Source: Phycisphaerales bacterium AB-hyl4 (GTDB lineage Bacteria; Planctomycetota; Phycisphaerae; Phycisphaerales; Phycisphaeraceae). From it: a DNA stretch of 64,000 bases. The stretch is taken from positions 122,477 to 186,476 of the forward strand of contig JBGUBD010000008.1 of NCBI GenBank assembly GCA_041821185.1, in the 5' to 3' direction. The notes under the pieces were generated by a model. The model saw nothing but the letters and a program-made list of their open reading frames with translations, was not told the origin of the DNA and ran no database searches. How positions within the stretch are numbered: position 1 is the first letter of the stretch; every line of letters starts with the position of its first letter. Below, in pieces: positions 19,572 through 28,455 of this stretch. The translations under genes were made by a program, and so were the position numbers.

Positions 19572-21014
19572 ATGATGACCGCCCCCAGCGCCCCGAAAGA
19601 CAACGGCTCCACCGTCGACCACCTCACCGCCGATCTCACCGGCCGACGCGTGCACTTCGTCGGCATCGGCGGCTGCGGCATGTCCGGCCTCGCTCGCATG
19701 GCCAAGCAACACGGCGCGGTCTGCACCGGCTCCGACCTCGCCGCCAGCGACATCACCAACGCCCTGCTCGCCGACGGCATCGACGTCGCCCTTCAGCAGA
19801 CCGCCGACACCCTGCCCGCCGACTGCGAGCTCATCGTCGCCTCCGCCGCCATCAAGCCCGAGCACCCCGAGCTGGCCGAGGCCCGCCGCCGCAACATTCC
19901 CATGCTCAAGTATGCGAAAATGCTCGGCGAGCTGATGCGCCAACGCTGCGGCGTCGCCATCGCCGGCACGCATGGCAAGAGCACGACCACCAGCATCCTC
20001 AGCTACATCCTCCTCCAGGCCGACCTCGACCCCTCCTTCATCGTCGGAGCCAACTGCGCCCAACTCGGCGGCGGCGCACGCACGGGCAAGGCCGGCGACG
20101 ACGGCGTGCTCATCGCCGAGGCCTGCGAGTACGACCGCTCGTTTCACAACTTCAACCCCCGCCACGCCGTCATCCTCAACGTCGAGGCCGACCACCTGGA
20201 CATGTACAGCTCGCTGGACGAGATCGTCGAAGCCTTCGCCGTCTTCGCCCGCAAAGTCCCATCAGCCTCCGATGGCGGTTCGCTGCTGATCAATCACGAG
20301 ATGAGCGAACGCCTCACCATCACCGCCGGCCTCGACTGCAAGATCGAAACGCTCGGCTTCGCGTACCAGGCCGACTGGCGCGTCGGCATCAAGGCCGGCA
20401 ACGTCCGCCTCCACCACAAAGACAAAATCATCGCCGACTGGCACAACCCCCTCCCCGGCGAGCACATGGCCTACAACGCCGCCGCCGCCGCCATCACCGC
20501 CCACCGCCTCGGCGCCCCCTGGCCTGCCATCACCGCCGCCATCGAGTCCTTCCAAGGCCTCGACCGCCGCATGCAGGTCATCGGTTCGAAAGCCGACGTC
20601 CGCATCATCGACGACTACGGCCACCACCCCACCGAAGTCGACACCACTCTCCGCGCACTCCGCCAGCACTACCAGCCCAACCGCCTCATCTGCGTCTTCC
20701 AACCCCACCAGCACAGCCGAACGCGCTTCCTTATGCAGCAGTTCGCCGCCAGCTTCTCCGAGGCCGACATCGTCATCGTCCCCGACATCTACTTCGTCCG
20801 CGATTCCGACCAGGAACGCCACGCCGTCACCGCCGCCGACCTCGTCGACCGCCTGCGCAAACAGAACGTCCAGGCCATGCACCTCTACCCCTTCGACGCC
20901 ATCGTCGAACAGCTCGACATCACCGCCCGCCCCGGCGACCTCGTCGTCACCATGGGGGCCGGCGACGTCTGGAAAGTCGCCCACGATTTCCTCGCCGCCC
21001 CCACCCCGTCTTAA
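19572..21014 (+). CDS. murC: UDP-N-acetylmuramate--L-alanine ligase
   Basis: MurC adds L-alanine to UDP-MurNAc in the cytoplasmic steps of peptidoglycan synthesis. The 480-residue product shows the N-terminal Rossmann motif HFVGIGGCGMSGLARM (about residues 28-43), the ATP-binding GTHGKSTTT at 132-140, the central NVEADHLDMY block, and the C-terminal RIIDDYGHHPTEV and FQPHQHSRT motifs typical of MurC. The start at 19572 (MMTAPS) is close to a second Met. Its presence supports a peptidoglycan-containing planctomycete. No other mur gene is adjacent, so it is outside the usual dcw cluster. Confidence 0.97.
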   Translation: MMTAPSAPKDNGSTVDHLTADLTGRRVHFVGIGGCGMSGLARMAKQHGAVCTGSDLAASDITNALLADGIDVALQQTADTLPADCELIVASAAIKPEHPELAEARRRNIPMLKYAKMLGELMRQRCGVAIAGTHGKSTTTSILSYILLQADLDPSFIVGANCAQLGGGARTGKAGDDGVLIAEACEYDRSFHNFNPRHAVILNVEADHLDMYSSLDEIVEAFAVFARKVPSASDGGSLLINHEMSERLTITAGLDCKIETLGFAYQADWRVGIKAGNVRLHHKDKIIADWHNPLPGEHMAYNAAAAAITAHRLGAPWPAITAAIESFQGLDRRMQVIGSKADVRIIDDYGHHPTEVDTTLRALRQHYQPNRLICVFQPHQHSRTRFLMQQFAASFSEADIVIVPDIYFVRDSDQERHAVTAADLVDRLRKQNVQAMHLYPFDAIVEQLDITARPGDLVVTMGAGDVWKVAHDFLAAPTPS

Positions 21015-21051
21015 ACACAATCCACCCTGAAACACAATCGCCCCTGAAAAG

Positions 21052-21075
21052 GCAGGGCACCTTCAGGTGCACTGC
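21052..21075. repeat. Palindrome of the CTTMAG-centred family
   Basis: A 24-bp near-palindrome (arms GCAGGGCACC and GGTGCACTGC around TTCA) lies between murC and the next gene. It closely matches the palindrome at 10392, sharing the GCAG-GCA-CTT layout. It could end murC transcription, but there is no T-run. Confidence 0.7.
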
Positions 21076-21186
21076 TCCCCCATATTCAATCAACAGCCTT
21101 CTGCCCCCTCCCACAGACGGTACAATTCAACAAACACCGCCCTCCCGTTCCGGGCGCAATCGTTTCACCCCCAACCCGAGGCCCCC

Positions 21187-22026
21187 ATGCTCCGCCTGTC
21201 CACCTCAAGCTGGTCCCTCGACAAAACCCTCGGCAGCCCCCGCTACCCGCACGGCCTGCCCGACACCGTCGACACGCCAACCAACACGCCCGACGCCGAC
21301 GCCCTGTCCCTGCTCGAACTGCCCGCCCACCTCGCTGAGCATGGCATCAACACCCTCGAACTCTCCCACTTCCATCTGCCCTCCCGCGAACCGGAAGACC
21401 TCAAACCCTTCCGCACCGCACTCGACCAGGCAAACGTCGAACTGTTCAGCATCCTCATCGACGCCGGCGATATCACGCAGGACGACGGCGCTGCCCTCGA
21501 ACGCGACGTGCACTGGATCAGCAGTTGGCTCGACACCGCCAGCCAACTCGGCGCTCGCCACGCCCGCGTCATCGCCGGCCGAGCCGAGCCCGCCGAAGCC
21601 ATCATCGCCCGCAGCGCGCACCATCTCCGCGTGCTCGCTGACTACGCCGAGTCGATCAACCTCAAACTCATTACTGAAAACTGGTACGAGACCGCCAGCC
21701 AGCCCGAAACGCTGCTGGAAATCCTCCGCCAGTGTGACAACCGCGTCGGCCTCTGCGTCGACTTCGGCAACGCCGACAGCGAAGGCCGCGACAAATACCG
21801 CACCCTCGAAGTCCTGCTGCCCCACGCCACGTCCATCCACGCCAAGCCGCGCGTCGACGCCGTCCGCCAGGTCGATCGCGACGATCTGCTTCAGTGCATG
21901 AACCTCGCCGTCGCCGCCAACTTCACCGGCCCCATCTCAATCATCAACACCCAACGCGACAACGAGTGGGCTCGCCTCGACGAACTACGCGACCTCCTGA
22001 ACACCTACCTCGGCCAAAGGGCTTGA
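21187..22026 (+). CDS. Sugar phosphate isomerase/epimerase-like TIM barrel protein
   Basis: The 279-residue protein belongs to the xylose isomerase-like TIM barrel group (AP endonuclease 2 fold). Its beta strands are readable: GINTLELSHFHLP, VELFSILIDAGDI, GARHARVIAGRA, LKLITENWYE with the metal-binding Glu, VGLCVDFGN with Asp, and TSIHAKP with His. The start at 21187 (MLRLSTSSWSLD) is chosen because the first strand follows at once; the upstream extension is not credible. Substrate unknown. A heptad hairpin follows its stop codon. Confidence 0.85.
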   Translation: MLRLSTSSWSLDKTLGSPRYPHGLPDTVDTPTNTPDADALSLLELPAHLAEHGINTLELSHFHLPSREPEDLKPFRTALDQANVELFSILIDAGDITQDDGAALERDVHWISSWLDTASQLGARHARVIAGRAEPAEAIIARSAHHLRVLADYAESINLKLITENWYETASQPETLLEILRQCDNRVGLCVDFGNADSEGRDKYRTLEVLLPHATSIHAKPRVDAVRQVDRDDLLQCMNLAVAANFTGPISIINTQRDNEWARLDELRDLLNTYLGQRA

Positions 22027-22028
22027 CG

Positions 22029-22132
22029 AATTTCTAATTGCTAATTGCTGATTTCTAATTGGGGGAAGAGCAGATGCAGTCGATGTGTCGGTGTTCTGCA
22101 ATTAGCAATCAGCAATTAGAAATCAGCAATCA
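22029..22132. repeat. Heptad hairpin repeat, ATTGCTA/G subfamily
   Basis: The left arm (22029-22060) and right arm (22099-22132) are inverted, each with four to five 7-nt units, around a 38-nt loop. The element lies between two convergent genes. The right arm contains the stop codon and the last codons of the minus-strand NtrC-type gene. Confidence 0.88.
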
Positions 22133-23574
22133 AAACCCGGCTCATCCAACCGGTAATGTCGGATCTTCTTGTAAAGCGTCGTTCGATTGATATCCAACTG
22201 CTTCGCTGTCTCCTGCCGATTCCACTCGTTGGCTTCCAACGCCGCGAGCAGAATCTGACGCTCCGGCGCTTCCATCGCCTCGGCGAGCGGCGTCGGCGTC
22301 CAGCCCGACGCGAGCGCCGGCACTTGAATATGCCCACTTTCGCGCGTCGCGTGGCCGTTGCTCGAAACACTCCGCAAGCCACCGCCACCCTGTCCCACCG
22401 CCTCGGGCAAATCCGTAGGCTCGATCAGCGTCGCTCGACTCAACACCACCGCCCGCTCAATCGCGTTCTCCAACTCACGCACATTGCCCGGCCACGCATA
22501 CGCCCGCAACGCATCCATCGCCGACTCCGACAGCTTCCGCTCCTTGCCCATCTCCTGGCAATGCCGCTCAAGAAAATGCTCCGCCAGCAACGGAATGTCA
22601 CCCGACCGCTCGTGCAACGTCGGCATGTGCAGGTTCACCACATTGATGCGGTAATACAGATCCTCACGAAACGAACCCGCCTCAACCAGCTCTTCCAACG
22701 GCTGGTTCGTCGCAAGAATAAACCGCACGTCCACCTGCTTCGTCTGCGTCGAACCGATCGGCTCGAACGCTTTCTCCTGCAACACGCGAAGCAACCGCAG
22801 TTGCAACGCAGGCGTCGCCGAGTTGATCTCATCGATAAACAGCGTTCCCCCGTCGGCGGCGAGGCACTTGCCCGGCTTGTCCGTGTCCGCCCCCGTAAAA
22901 GCTCCCTTCACATGCCCGAACAACTCGCTTTCCAGCAGCGTCTCCGGAATCGACCCGCATGAAAAGTTCACAAACGGCCCGCCGCTGCGCGGGCTCATCG
23001 CGTGCACCGCCTTCGCGACCATCGTCTTGCCCGTGCCCGATTTGCCCGTGATCAGCACCGTTGTCTTCGTCGGCGCGACCGCCTCGATCAGGTCGTAGAC
23101 CTTCTGCATCCGGTAGTCAGCGCCCACGAGGTTCGCCATCCCGAAACGCTCGCTTAACGTGCTCCGAAGCGTCTGATTCTCCGCGACCAGCACATGCTGC
23201 GTCTGCGCGCGATTCACCGCGAGGTGCAGTTCGTCGTCCACGATTGGCTTGGTGAGATAGTCCGCAGCGCCCAGTTTGATCGCTTCCACCGCCGACTCGA
23301 TCTTGCCGAAGTCGGTGATGGCGATCGGCACGACAGCCGGGTGCTTGTCGCGCAGGTCGCGCAACGTCGCCATGCCGTCGCTGCCGGGCATGTCCAGATC
23401 GAGCACGACGATGCCCACCGCCCCGCTTTCGCCCGGCTGATCGAGCAGCCCCATCGCCTCGCGCGACGAGTTGGCCGTGACCACCACCTGCCCCTGCTCG
23501 CGCAGAAAGTCCGCCAGCGACTCGGCCACGATCGGGTCGTCGTCAACAATCAAGATGCGCGTCACTTCAGGCAT
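22123..23574 (-). CDS. Sigma-54-dependent response regulator (NtrC type)
   Basis: This protein links a phosphorelay to transcription from sigma-54 promoters. The receiver domain covers residues 1-125 (acidic pocket DDD at 11-13, phospho-Asp D59 in VVLDLDMPG). The AAA+ domain has Walker A GKSGTGKT, the sigma-54 contact loop GAFTGADTDK and Walker B LFIDEIN. A Fis-type helix-turn-helix (WNRQETAKQLDINRTTLYKKI) ends the protein. The ATG at 23574 is preferred over the upstream GTG at 23607 because the receiver fold starts there. The last residues (FDC) and stop codon are encoded by a heptad repeat arm. No partner kinase is adjacent; the kinase at 38.9 kb is an orphan too. Confidence 0.93.
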   Translation of the reverse strand: MPEVTRILIVDDDPIVAESLADFLREQGQVVVTANSSREAMGLLDQPGESGAVGIVVLDLDMPGSDGMATLRDLRDKHPAVVPIAITDFGKIESAVEAIKLGAADYLTKPIVDDELHLAVNRAQTQHVLVAENQTLRSTLSERFGMANLVGADYRMQKVYDLIEAVAPTKTTVLITGKSGTGKTMVAKAVHAMSPRSGGPFVNFSCGSIPETLLESELFGHVKGAFTGADTDKPGKCLAADGGTLFIDEINSATPALQLRLLRVLQEKAFEPIGSTQTKQVDVRFILATNQPLEELVEAGSFREDLYYRINVVNLHMPTLHERSGDIPLLAEHFLERHCQEMGKERKLSESAMDALRAYAWPGNVRELENAIERAVVLSRATLIEPTDLPEAVGQGGGGLRSVSSNGHATRESGHIQVPALASGWTPTPLAEAMEAPERQILLAALEANEWNRQETAKQLDINRTTLYKKIRHYRLDEPGFDC

Positions 23575-23737
23575 GGTCAAACAGCACCGCCGCACAGTCA
23601 CAGTCACGGACCCATGTCGCCAAAAAGCAACACGCCCTACTGTTTATCGACCAACACCATGATGTCATTGAGAAACGTCTGCCGCGCCAATGAGCACCGA
23701 ACGATGCTCGACGACAACAGGCCGATAAAAAGACTCG

Positions 23738-24142
23738 TCACGCCGCATGGTCGCGAACGAAGCGGTCGTACCAATTGCTTCCGGTCGACAACGGGTCGCT
23801 GCCTGCGGGCAGTTCGCCCAGCATATTCACCCGGCAGGCGTGCACCGCGGCGGACCGCACTTTCGACATCGCCTTGCCCACCAGATCACTCACCAGCGCC
23901 GCCTCCGGCGCATCGTCAGCGAACGCGACGTTGAGAATCATTTCCCCATGATCGCCGCGTACGCAAAGCACCGCGCCCGGCGGGTCGGCCGTCGCTTCGT
24001 CACCCCCTGCACCTTCAACGCATATGACAAGGCTCAGGCTTGTCACCACGCGCGAACGATCGATCTCGCCGCCGGCCTTCTGCACCGCCGCGATGACCGC
24101 GTCCAGGTCATGGGGTCGAATTTCTCGGATGGACACTGCCAT
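23738..24142 (-). CDS. Conserved-looking protein of unknown function
   Basis: The product from the ATG at 24142 is 134 residues (MAVSIREIRPHDLDAVIAAV). That start is chosen because a purine-rich AGGAGA lies about 10 bases upstream, whereas the earlier tandem ATGs at 24172 lack one. The protein is acidic, with a predicted alpha/beta pattern (VVTSLSLVICVEGAG, AVLCVRGDHGEMILNVAFADD). It has no signal peptide or membrane segment and no recognised motif. It lies between the NtrC-type gene and ileS on the same strand. Confidence 0.65.
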   Translation of the reverse strand: MAVSIREIRPHDLDAVIAAVQKAGGEIDRSRVVTSLSLVICVEGAGGDEATADPPGAVLCVRGDHGEMILNVAFADDAPEAALVSDLVGKAMSKVRSAAVHACRVNMLGELPAGSDPLSTGSNWYDRFVRDHAA

Positions 24143-24217
24143 GCCGATCCTGTCTCCTCTGAGACTCATCATCGGTCGATCGCGTGTCCTACTTTCGCAC
24201 CACCGCGTTTTACGTCC

Positions 24218-27112
24218 CTACGCCACGCCCACCGCTTCCGCGTCGCGGTCGCTGAGCATGCCCCCATCGCTGCGCTGCTTCACCGAGCCGTCGCGCTTCC
24301 ACGACCGTTCGCAGCGCGGCTCGCTGCGCAGGTCGAGCACTTCCACGCCCGCCGTGTCTTCGCGAAGCTCCACTCGGCTCACCCCGCACAGGTCCGCCAG
24401 ATCCGCCGGCGCGAACACCTTGGCAAACGACTCGGCCTGCTCGCTCACGCCGATCGCCAGCCCGAGGTCCAGCGGGTTGTCGATGTCCATGCGCTGCCGT
24501 GCGTTTTCCATCGCACGCAGCCAACCGTCGCGGGCCTCGATCACCTTCGGCCAGTTCGAGTTCACCACCACCGGCCGCGGCTCGGGCAGCTTCGCCAGGT
24601 GCACGCTCTCCGCGTCATCGCCATGCAGCGCATGCCACGCCTCATCCGCTGTGTGCGGCATCAGCGGCGCGAGCAGCCGAACGATCCCGTCCGCGATCTG
24701 GTGCAACGCCGTCTGCGTTCGCCGACGCCGCGGCGCGTCGGGCTTGTCGCAATACAGTCGATCCTTCACCGCGGTCAGGTACACCGCACTGAGCGTGTCG
24801 TTGCAGAAGTGAAACAGCCGTTCGTGCACGCGCCGGAACTGGTAGCCCTCGTAACTGTCGCGCACTGACGTCACCAGTTTCGCCAGCTCTTCCAACGCCC
24901 ACGCATCAATGCTCGTCGCGTCCGCATCGGTCATCGGCCGAGCGTCCGTCTTCGGGTCGAAATCACTGAGGTTGCTCAACAGGAAACGGATCGTATTGCG
25001 AACCTTGCGATACTCCTCGCCCGCGAGCTTGAAGAACGACTCGTCCACCTTGATGTCGTTGTCCGTGTTCAGCGAGCTGACCCACCATCGGCAAACGTCC
25101 GCGCCATACGTCTTGAGCAGTTCCTCCACCTCCAGCGTATTGCCGAGGCTCTTGCTCATCTTCTTGCCGTCCTTGTCGACCATGAACCCATGGGTCAACA
25201 CCGTGCGGAACGGTGAATGCCCGGTCGCCCCCAGCGACGGCAGCAGCGAGCTTTGGAACCAGCCGCGATGCTGGTCCGACCCTTCCAGGTACAGGTCCGC
25301 CGGGTATCCGAGATGGCGCTGCCGAAGCACGGCATGCCACGACGTGCCCGACTCGAACCAGACGTCGAAGATGTCGTGGCCCTTGCGAATTTCGGATTTC
25401 GGATTTCGGATTTCGGATTTGGCCCACGCCGGTGCGTCGGGGTCGATGTCCGGGTGATAGGTTGCCAGCAGTTCGTTTGCTTCCAGTTGGAACCACGCGT
25501 CCGAGCCTTTTTGCCGGATGACTTCCGCCACTGCCCGCACGCTCGCGGCCGTCAGCAGCACTTCGCCATCTGCGTTGTAGAACGCCGGGATCGGCAGCCC
25601 CCACGCCCGCTGGCGCGACACGCACCAGTCCGGCCGAGACTCCAGCATGCCGCGCATCCGGTTGCGACCCCACGCCGGCATGAACTCCACTTCGTTCGCT
25701 GTCACGTTGAGCGCCCGCTCGCGCAGCGATGTTTGCGTATCATTCTTCCCGTTGCCTGCCTTTTCGTGCACCGCGAACGCCTTGTCCACCGCGATGAACC
25801 ACTGCTCCGTCGCGCGGAAGATCACCGGCGTCTTGCCCCGCCAGTCGTGCGGATAGCTGTGGCGGAACTTGTGGTCGTGGAACAGATGCCCCGATTCGCG
25901 CAAGTGTTCCACCACCGTCTCGTTCGCTTCCCACACCCGCTGCCCGCGCAGCCAACTCGGAGCCGTGTCGTCAAACGTGCCGTCCGGCAGCACGGGGCAA
26001 TAGATCGGCAGCTTCTCGCGCAAGCCCGTCTGATAGTCCTCCACACCATGGCCCGGCGCGGTGTGCACCATGCCCGTACCGTCTTCCAGCGTGACATACT
26101 CCGCACCAACCACGCGGCGCACGTGCTCGTCCTGCGCGAACGGATGGCGATACTCCAGCCCCAGCATCAGGTCGCCGGTGAATGTCGCGATCGGCTCGTC
26201 CACGTTCTCCGCACCCACCACCTGCCCGAGCACCTTCTCCGCCAGGCTGGTCGCCACCACCACGCTCTGCAGCTTGCCGTTGAACGTGACGTTGTAAAGC
26301 CCGTACTCAAACCGCTCGTTCACCGCGACCGCAAGGTTGGCAGGCAGCGTCCAAGGCGTCGTCGTCCAGATCATCAGGTGAATGCGATCCGCAGGCAGCA
26401 CATCGGTCGGCACGGGCAGATGGTTTTCCTGCCACGAGTCATGGTCCGCCTCGAACATCACGAACACGCTCGTGTCTTCGCGGTCTTCGTACTCCAGTTC
26501 CGCCTCCGCCAGCGCCGTCTGATTGTCGATCGACCAGTGCACCGGCTTGAGTCCGCGATACACTACGCCGCGCGACACCAGGTCGGCGAACGCCTCCAGC
26601 ACACCCGCCTCGTACGCCGTGTTCATCGTGAGGTAAGGCTGCTCGTAATTCGCCAACGTCAGCAGCCGCTGCATCTGCTTCGCCTGCAGCTTCACGAACT
26701 TCTCCGCGTACTGCTTGCAGCGCTGGCGGATCTGCATCGGCGCCATCTCGCGTGCTTTTTCGCCGAGGTCCTGCACAACCTTGTGCTCGATCGGCAGGCC
26801 GTGACAGTCCCAGCCGGGCACGTAGGGGCAGTCGAAGCCCGCCATCGTTCGCGAGCGGACGACGAAGTCCTTCATCACCTTGTTCAGCAGATGCCCCAGG
26901 TGAATCGACCCGTTCGCGTAAGGCGGGCCGTCGTGAAAGACGAACCGCCCCAGCGGATGTGGCTTATCGCGCAGCGTGCGGTAAAGCTCCGCCTCTTCCC
27001 ACCGCTTCAACGAGGCCGGCTCGTTCTGCACGAGGTTGGCCTTCATCGAAAAGCCGGTCTTCGGCAGGTTCAGCGTCTTCTTGTACGTCCGATTGTCAGC
27101 TTGCTGGCTCAT
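24218..27112 (-). CDS. ileS: Isoleucyl-tRNA synthetase
   Basis: IleRS charges tRNA-Ile. The 964-residue class I enzyme has HLGH at residues 71-74 (the HIGH signature), the CP1 editing domain with TTPWTLPANLAVAV and GTGMVHTAPGHG, the WFESGTSWHAVL block and KMSKSLGN around 651. A heptad repeat arm is inserted in frame near residue 562 ([13 protein letters not shown]), just before DVWFESGTS. The C-terminal zinc finger seen in long IleRS proteins is degenerate: RCERSWKRDGSV keeps only the first Cys of a CxxC pair and no second pair follows. A possible attenuator lies upstream. Confidence 0.97.
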   Translation of the reverse strand: MSQQADNRTYKKTLNLPKTGFSMKANLVQNEPASLKRWEEAELYRTLRDKPHPLGRFVFHDGPPYANGSIHLGHLLNKVMKDFVVRSRTMAGFDCPYVPGWDCHGLPIEHKVVQDLGEKAREMAPMQIRQRCKQYAEKFVKLQAKQMQRLLTLANYEQPYLTMNTAYEAGVLEAFADLVSRGVVYRGLKPVHWSIDNQTALAEAELEYEDREDTSVFVMFEADHDSWQENHLPVPTDVLPADRIHLMIWTTTPWTLPANLAVAVNERFEYGLYNVTFNGKLQSVVVATSLAEKVLGQVVGAENVDEPIATFTGDLMLGLEYRHPFAQDEHVRRVVGAEYVTLEDGTGMVHTAPGHGVEDYQTGLREKLPIYCPVLPDGTFDDTAPSWLRGQRVWEANETVVEHLRESGHLFHDHKFRHSYPHDWRGKTPVIFRATEQWFIAVDKAFAVHEKAGNGKNDTQTSLRERALNVTANEVEFMPAWGRNRMRGMLESRPDWCVSRQRAWGLPIPAFYNADGEVLLTAASVRAVAEVIRQKGSDAWFQLEANELLATYHPDIDPDAPAWAKSEIRNPKSEIRKGHDIFDVWFESGTSWHAVLRQRHLGYPADLYLEGSDQHRGWFQSSLLPSLGATGHSPFRTVLTHGFMVDKDGKKMSKSLGNTLEVEELLKTYGADVCRWWVSSLNTDNDIKVDESFFKLAGEEYRKVRNTIRFLLSNLSDFDPKTDARPMTDADATSIDAWALEELAKLVTSVRDSYEGYQFRRVHERLFHFCNDTLSAVYLTAVKDRLYCDKPDAPRRRRTQTALHQIADGIVRLLAPLMPHTADEAWHALHGDDAESVHLAKLPEPRPVVVNSNWPKVIEARDGWLRAMENARQRMDIDNPLDLGLAIGVSEQAESFAKVFAPADLADLCGVSRVELREDTAGVEVLDLRSEPRCERSWKRDGSVKQRSDGGMLSDRDAEAVGVA
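25387..25420. repeat. Heptad repeat arm inside ileS
   Basis: About five ATTTCGG units at exact 7-nt spacing lie in frame in ileS and are read on the minus strand as [11 protein letters not shown]. No opposing arm is present. The insertion precedes the conserved DVWFESG block, a surface loop in the family. Confidence 0.85.
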
Positions 27113-27216
27113 GGTGTCTCAGATTGGTCAGGCATCTATTTTTATCAAGGCGATTCGCCGCGTCGCTCAAGCGATCACGGCCCGCCCCCTGTTTCACGGC
27201 GACCCGCAGGGGCCAC

Positions 27217-27241
27217 AAAAAAACCCCGCCAACCGGCAGGG
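27217..27241 (-). terminator. Rho-independent terminator (attenuator) upstream of ileS
   Basis: On the minus strand a 7-bp GC-rich stem (27235-27241 with 27224-27230, one G-T pair) with a 4-nt loop is followed by seven T residues. It lies about 105 bp before the ileS start, in the same direction. No minus-strand gene ends here, so it is most simply read as a leader terminator controlling ileS. Confidence 0.6.
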
Positions 27242-27278
27242 CTCGCTCTCTACCACATGCAGATCGCCCTCGACCGGT

Positions 27279-27338
27279 CTACAACAGACGGCCCATCATA
27301 ATCATCGCCATGCGAATCTGCGTGGGGCGGGTCACCAT
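27279..27338 (-). CDS. Candidate leader peptide of ileS (19 residues)
   Basis: A short frame from ATG at 27338 to TAG at 27279-27281 encodes 19 residues with six Met, two Ile (both ATT) and three Arg, ending RLL. It starts a few bases after a promoter-like TATACT and ends 38 bases before the terminator at 27217-27241. The arrangement is that of a leader peptide in an attenuation system, but no alternative antiterminator pairing has been demonstrated, and it may simply be an unrelated small protein or chance. Confidence 0.35.
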   Translation of the reverse strand: MVTRPTQIRMAMIMMGRLL

Positions 27339-27344
27339 GCTTTC

Positions 27345-27372
27345 AGTATAGGGGTCGGCCCCGCCACGGCAA
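27345..27372 (-). promoter_or_regulatory. Sigma-70-type promoter for the ileS leader
   Basis: On the minus strand TTGCCG (27372-27367) and TATACT (27350-27345) are 16 bp apart, close to the sigma-70 consensus. The next feature in that direction is the short leader frame and then ileS. Confidence 0.5.
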
Positions 27373-27725
27373 AGCAGACGCAGCGCCGCACTTCAAAACC
27401 CGCCCGCGAAGTGACCGTGCCGCCATTCATACGTACAGCGAGTCGAGATTTCGCGACGGCAAGCGATCACAAAGCATATTCGTAATCTGCTTTTCACAAA
27501 TTACTTACACTCCAATACGCCCTTTGCCGAAAGTCATTGGTACACGCGGCCTCTGCACTTGCAACATTTAGCCGCGGTGCTTGCACCGCGCTCTTCGAAC
27601 GTGCGGCCCCGAACGCCCGGGCCATCTGCCCCACTCGCGGAGCGAATATCTCTCGCCGCGGAATAATATTGACATACTGGGGGCTATACCGTTGAGTCCG
27701 GACGAGGCAACGCAACTGCAGGACC
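27373..27725. other. Intergenic stretch before the ECF sigma gene
   Basis: No credible gene is seen. The sequence is less GC-rich near 27470-27510 and 27660-27690 (AATAATATTGACATACTGGG), where an ECF- or sigma-70-like promoter for the plus-strand sigma gene could lie: TTGACATA is at about 27667. Confidence 0.5.
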
Positions 27726-28283
27726 ATGGACCAACAGGCATTCCGAGAATTGCTGCTGGCCGAGATGGATTCGCTATATCGCATGGCGATGCATCTGGCG
27801 CGGCATCCCGACGAGGCGGCCGACCTCGTGCAGGAGACGTACCTCAAGGCTTTCAAAGCCGAGGCCAGTTTTGAACTGCGCCCGCAAGGCGTTCGGCCGT
27901 GGCTGTTCAAGATCCTGCACAACAGCTTCTATACCCGCGTGGGTAAGAAGCGGCGTGAGCCGACCATTGCGGACGATCTCGCACACCAGGCCGTGCCAAG
28001 CGAGATCGACAACCCCGCCCCGGCGTGGGACCTGGAAAGCCTGGACTGGGAACAGGTGGACGATCGGCTGAAACACGCCATCGACGAGTTGCCCGACCAC
28101 TACCGTGAAGTGCTTTTGCTCTGGGCGGTGGAAGGGCTGAAGTATCGCGAAATCGCCGACGTCCTCGGCGTGCCCCTGGGCACGGTGATGAGTCGGCTAT
28201 ACCGGGCCCGCGCGACCTTGTCGACGAAGCTGGCGGATCTGGCAGGTGAACTGGGTATCGCCGTCGCGGTGGAAAGTGGATGA
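27726..28283 (+). CDS. RNA polymerase ECF sigma factor
   Basis: The 185-residue protein has the two-domain ECF layout: region 2 (LYRMAMHLARHPDEAADLVQETYLKAFKAEASF... RPWLFKILHNSF) and region 4 (LPDHYREVLLLWAVEGLKYREIADVLGVPLGTVMSRLYRAR). There is no extra C-terminal domain. The downstream gene encodes a membrane-anchored anti-sigma-like protein, so activity is probably held at the membrane. A TTGACA-type sequence lies about 50 bases before the start. It belongs to the common ECF type with a downstream anti-sigma gene. Confidence 0.92.
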   Translation: MDQQAFRELLLAEMDSLYRMAMHLARHPDEAADLVQETYLKAFKAEASFELRPQGVRPWLFKILHNSFYTRVGKKRREPTIADDLAHQAVPSEIDNPAPAWDLESLDWEQVDDRLKHAIDELPDHYREVLLLWAVEGLKYREIADVLGVPLGTVMSRLYRARATLSTKLADLAGELGIAVAVESG

Positions 28284-28455
28284 ACACGTCGCCGGGCGTG
28301 CTGTTGCAAAGCGTAAGTGAGGATGGCAAGTGACTGGTGAACTGTGGATGACCCCGTTGGACTGACGTTTTCCCATGACCGACTCGATTTGCTCCCGCGC
28401 CCCCTCGAGCGTCGGGTCGGCCATGGGAAAACGACAGTCGACATGAGTATGCGTG

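Noticed and set aside
25217-27301. Long plus-strand open frame (694 codons) across ileS
   Set aside because: Antisense shadow of ileS; no domain.
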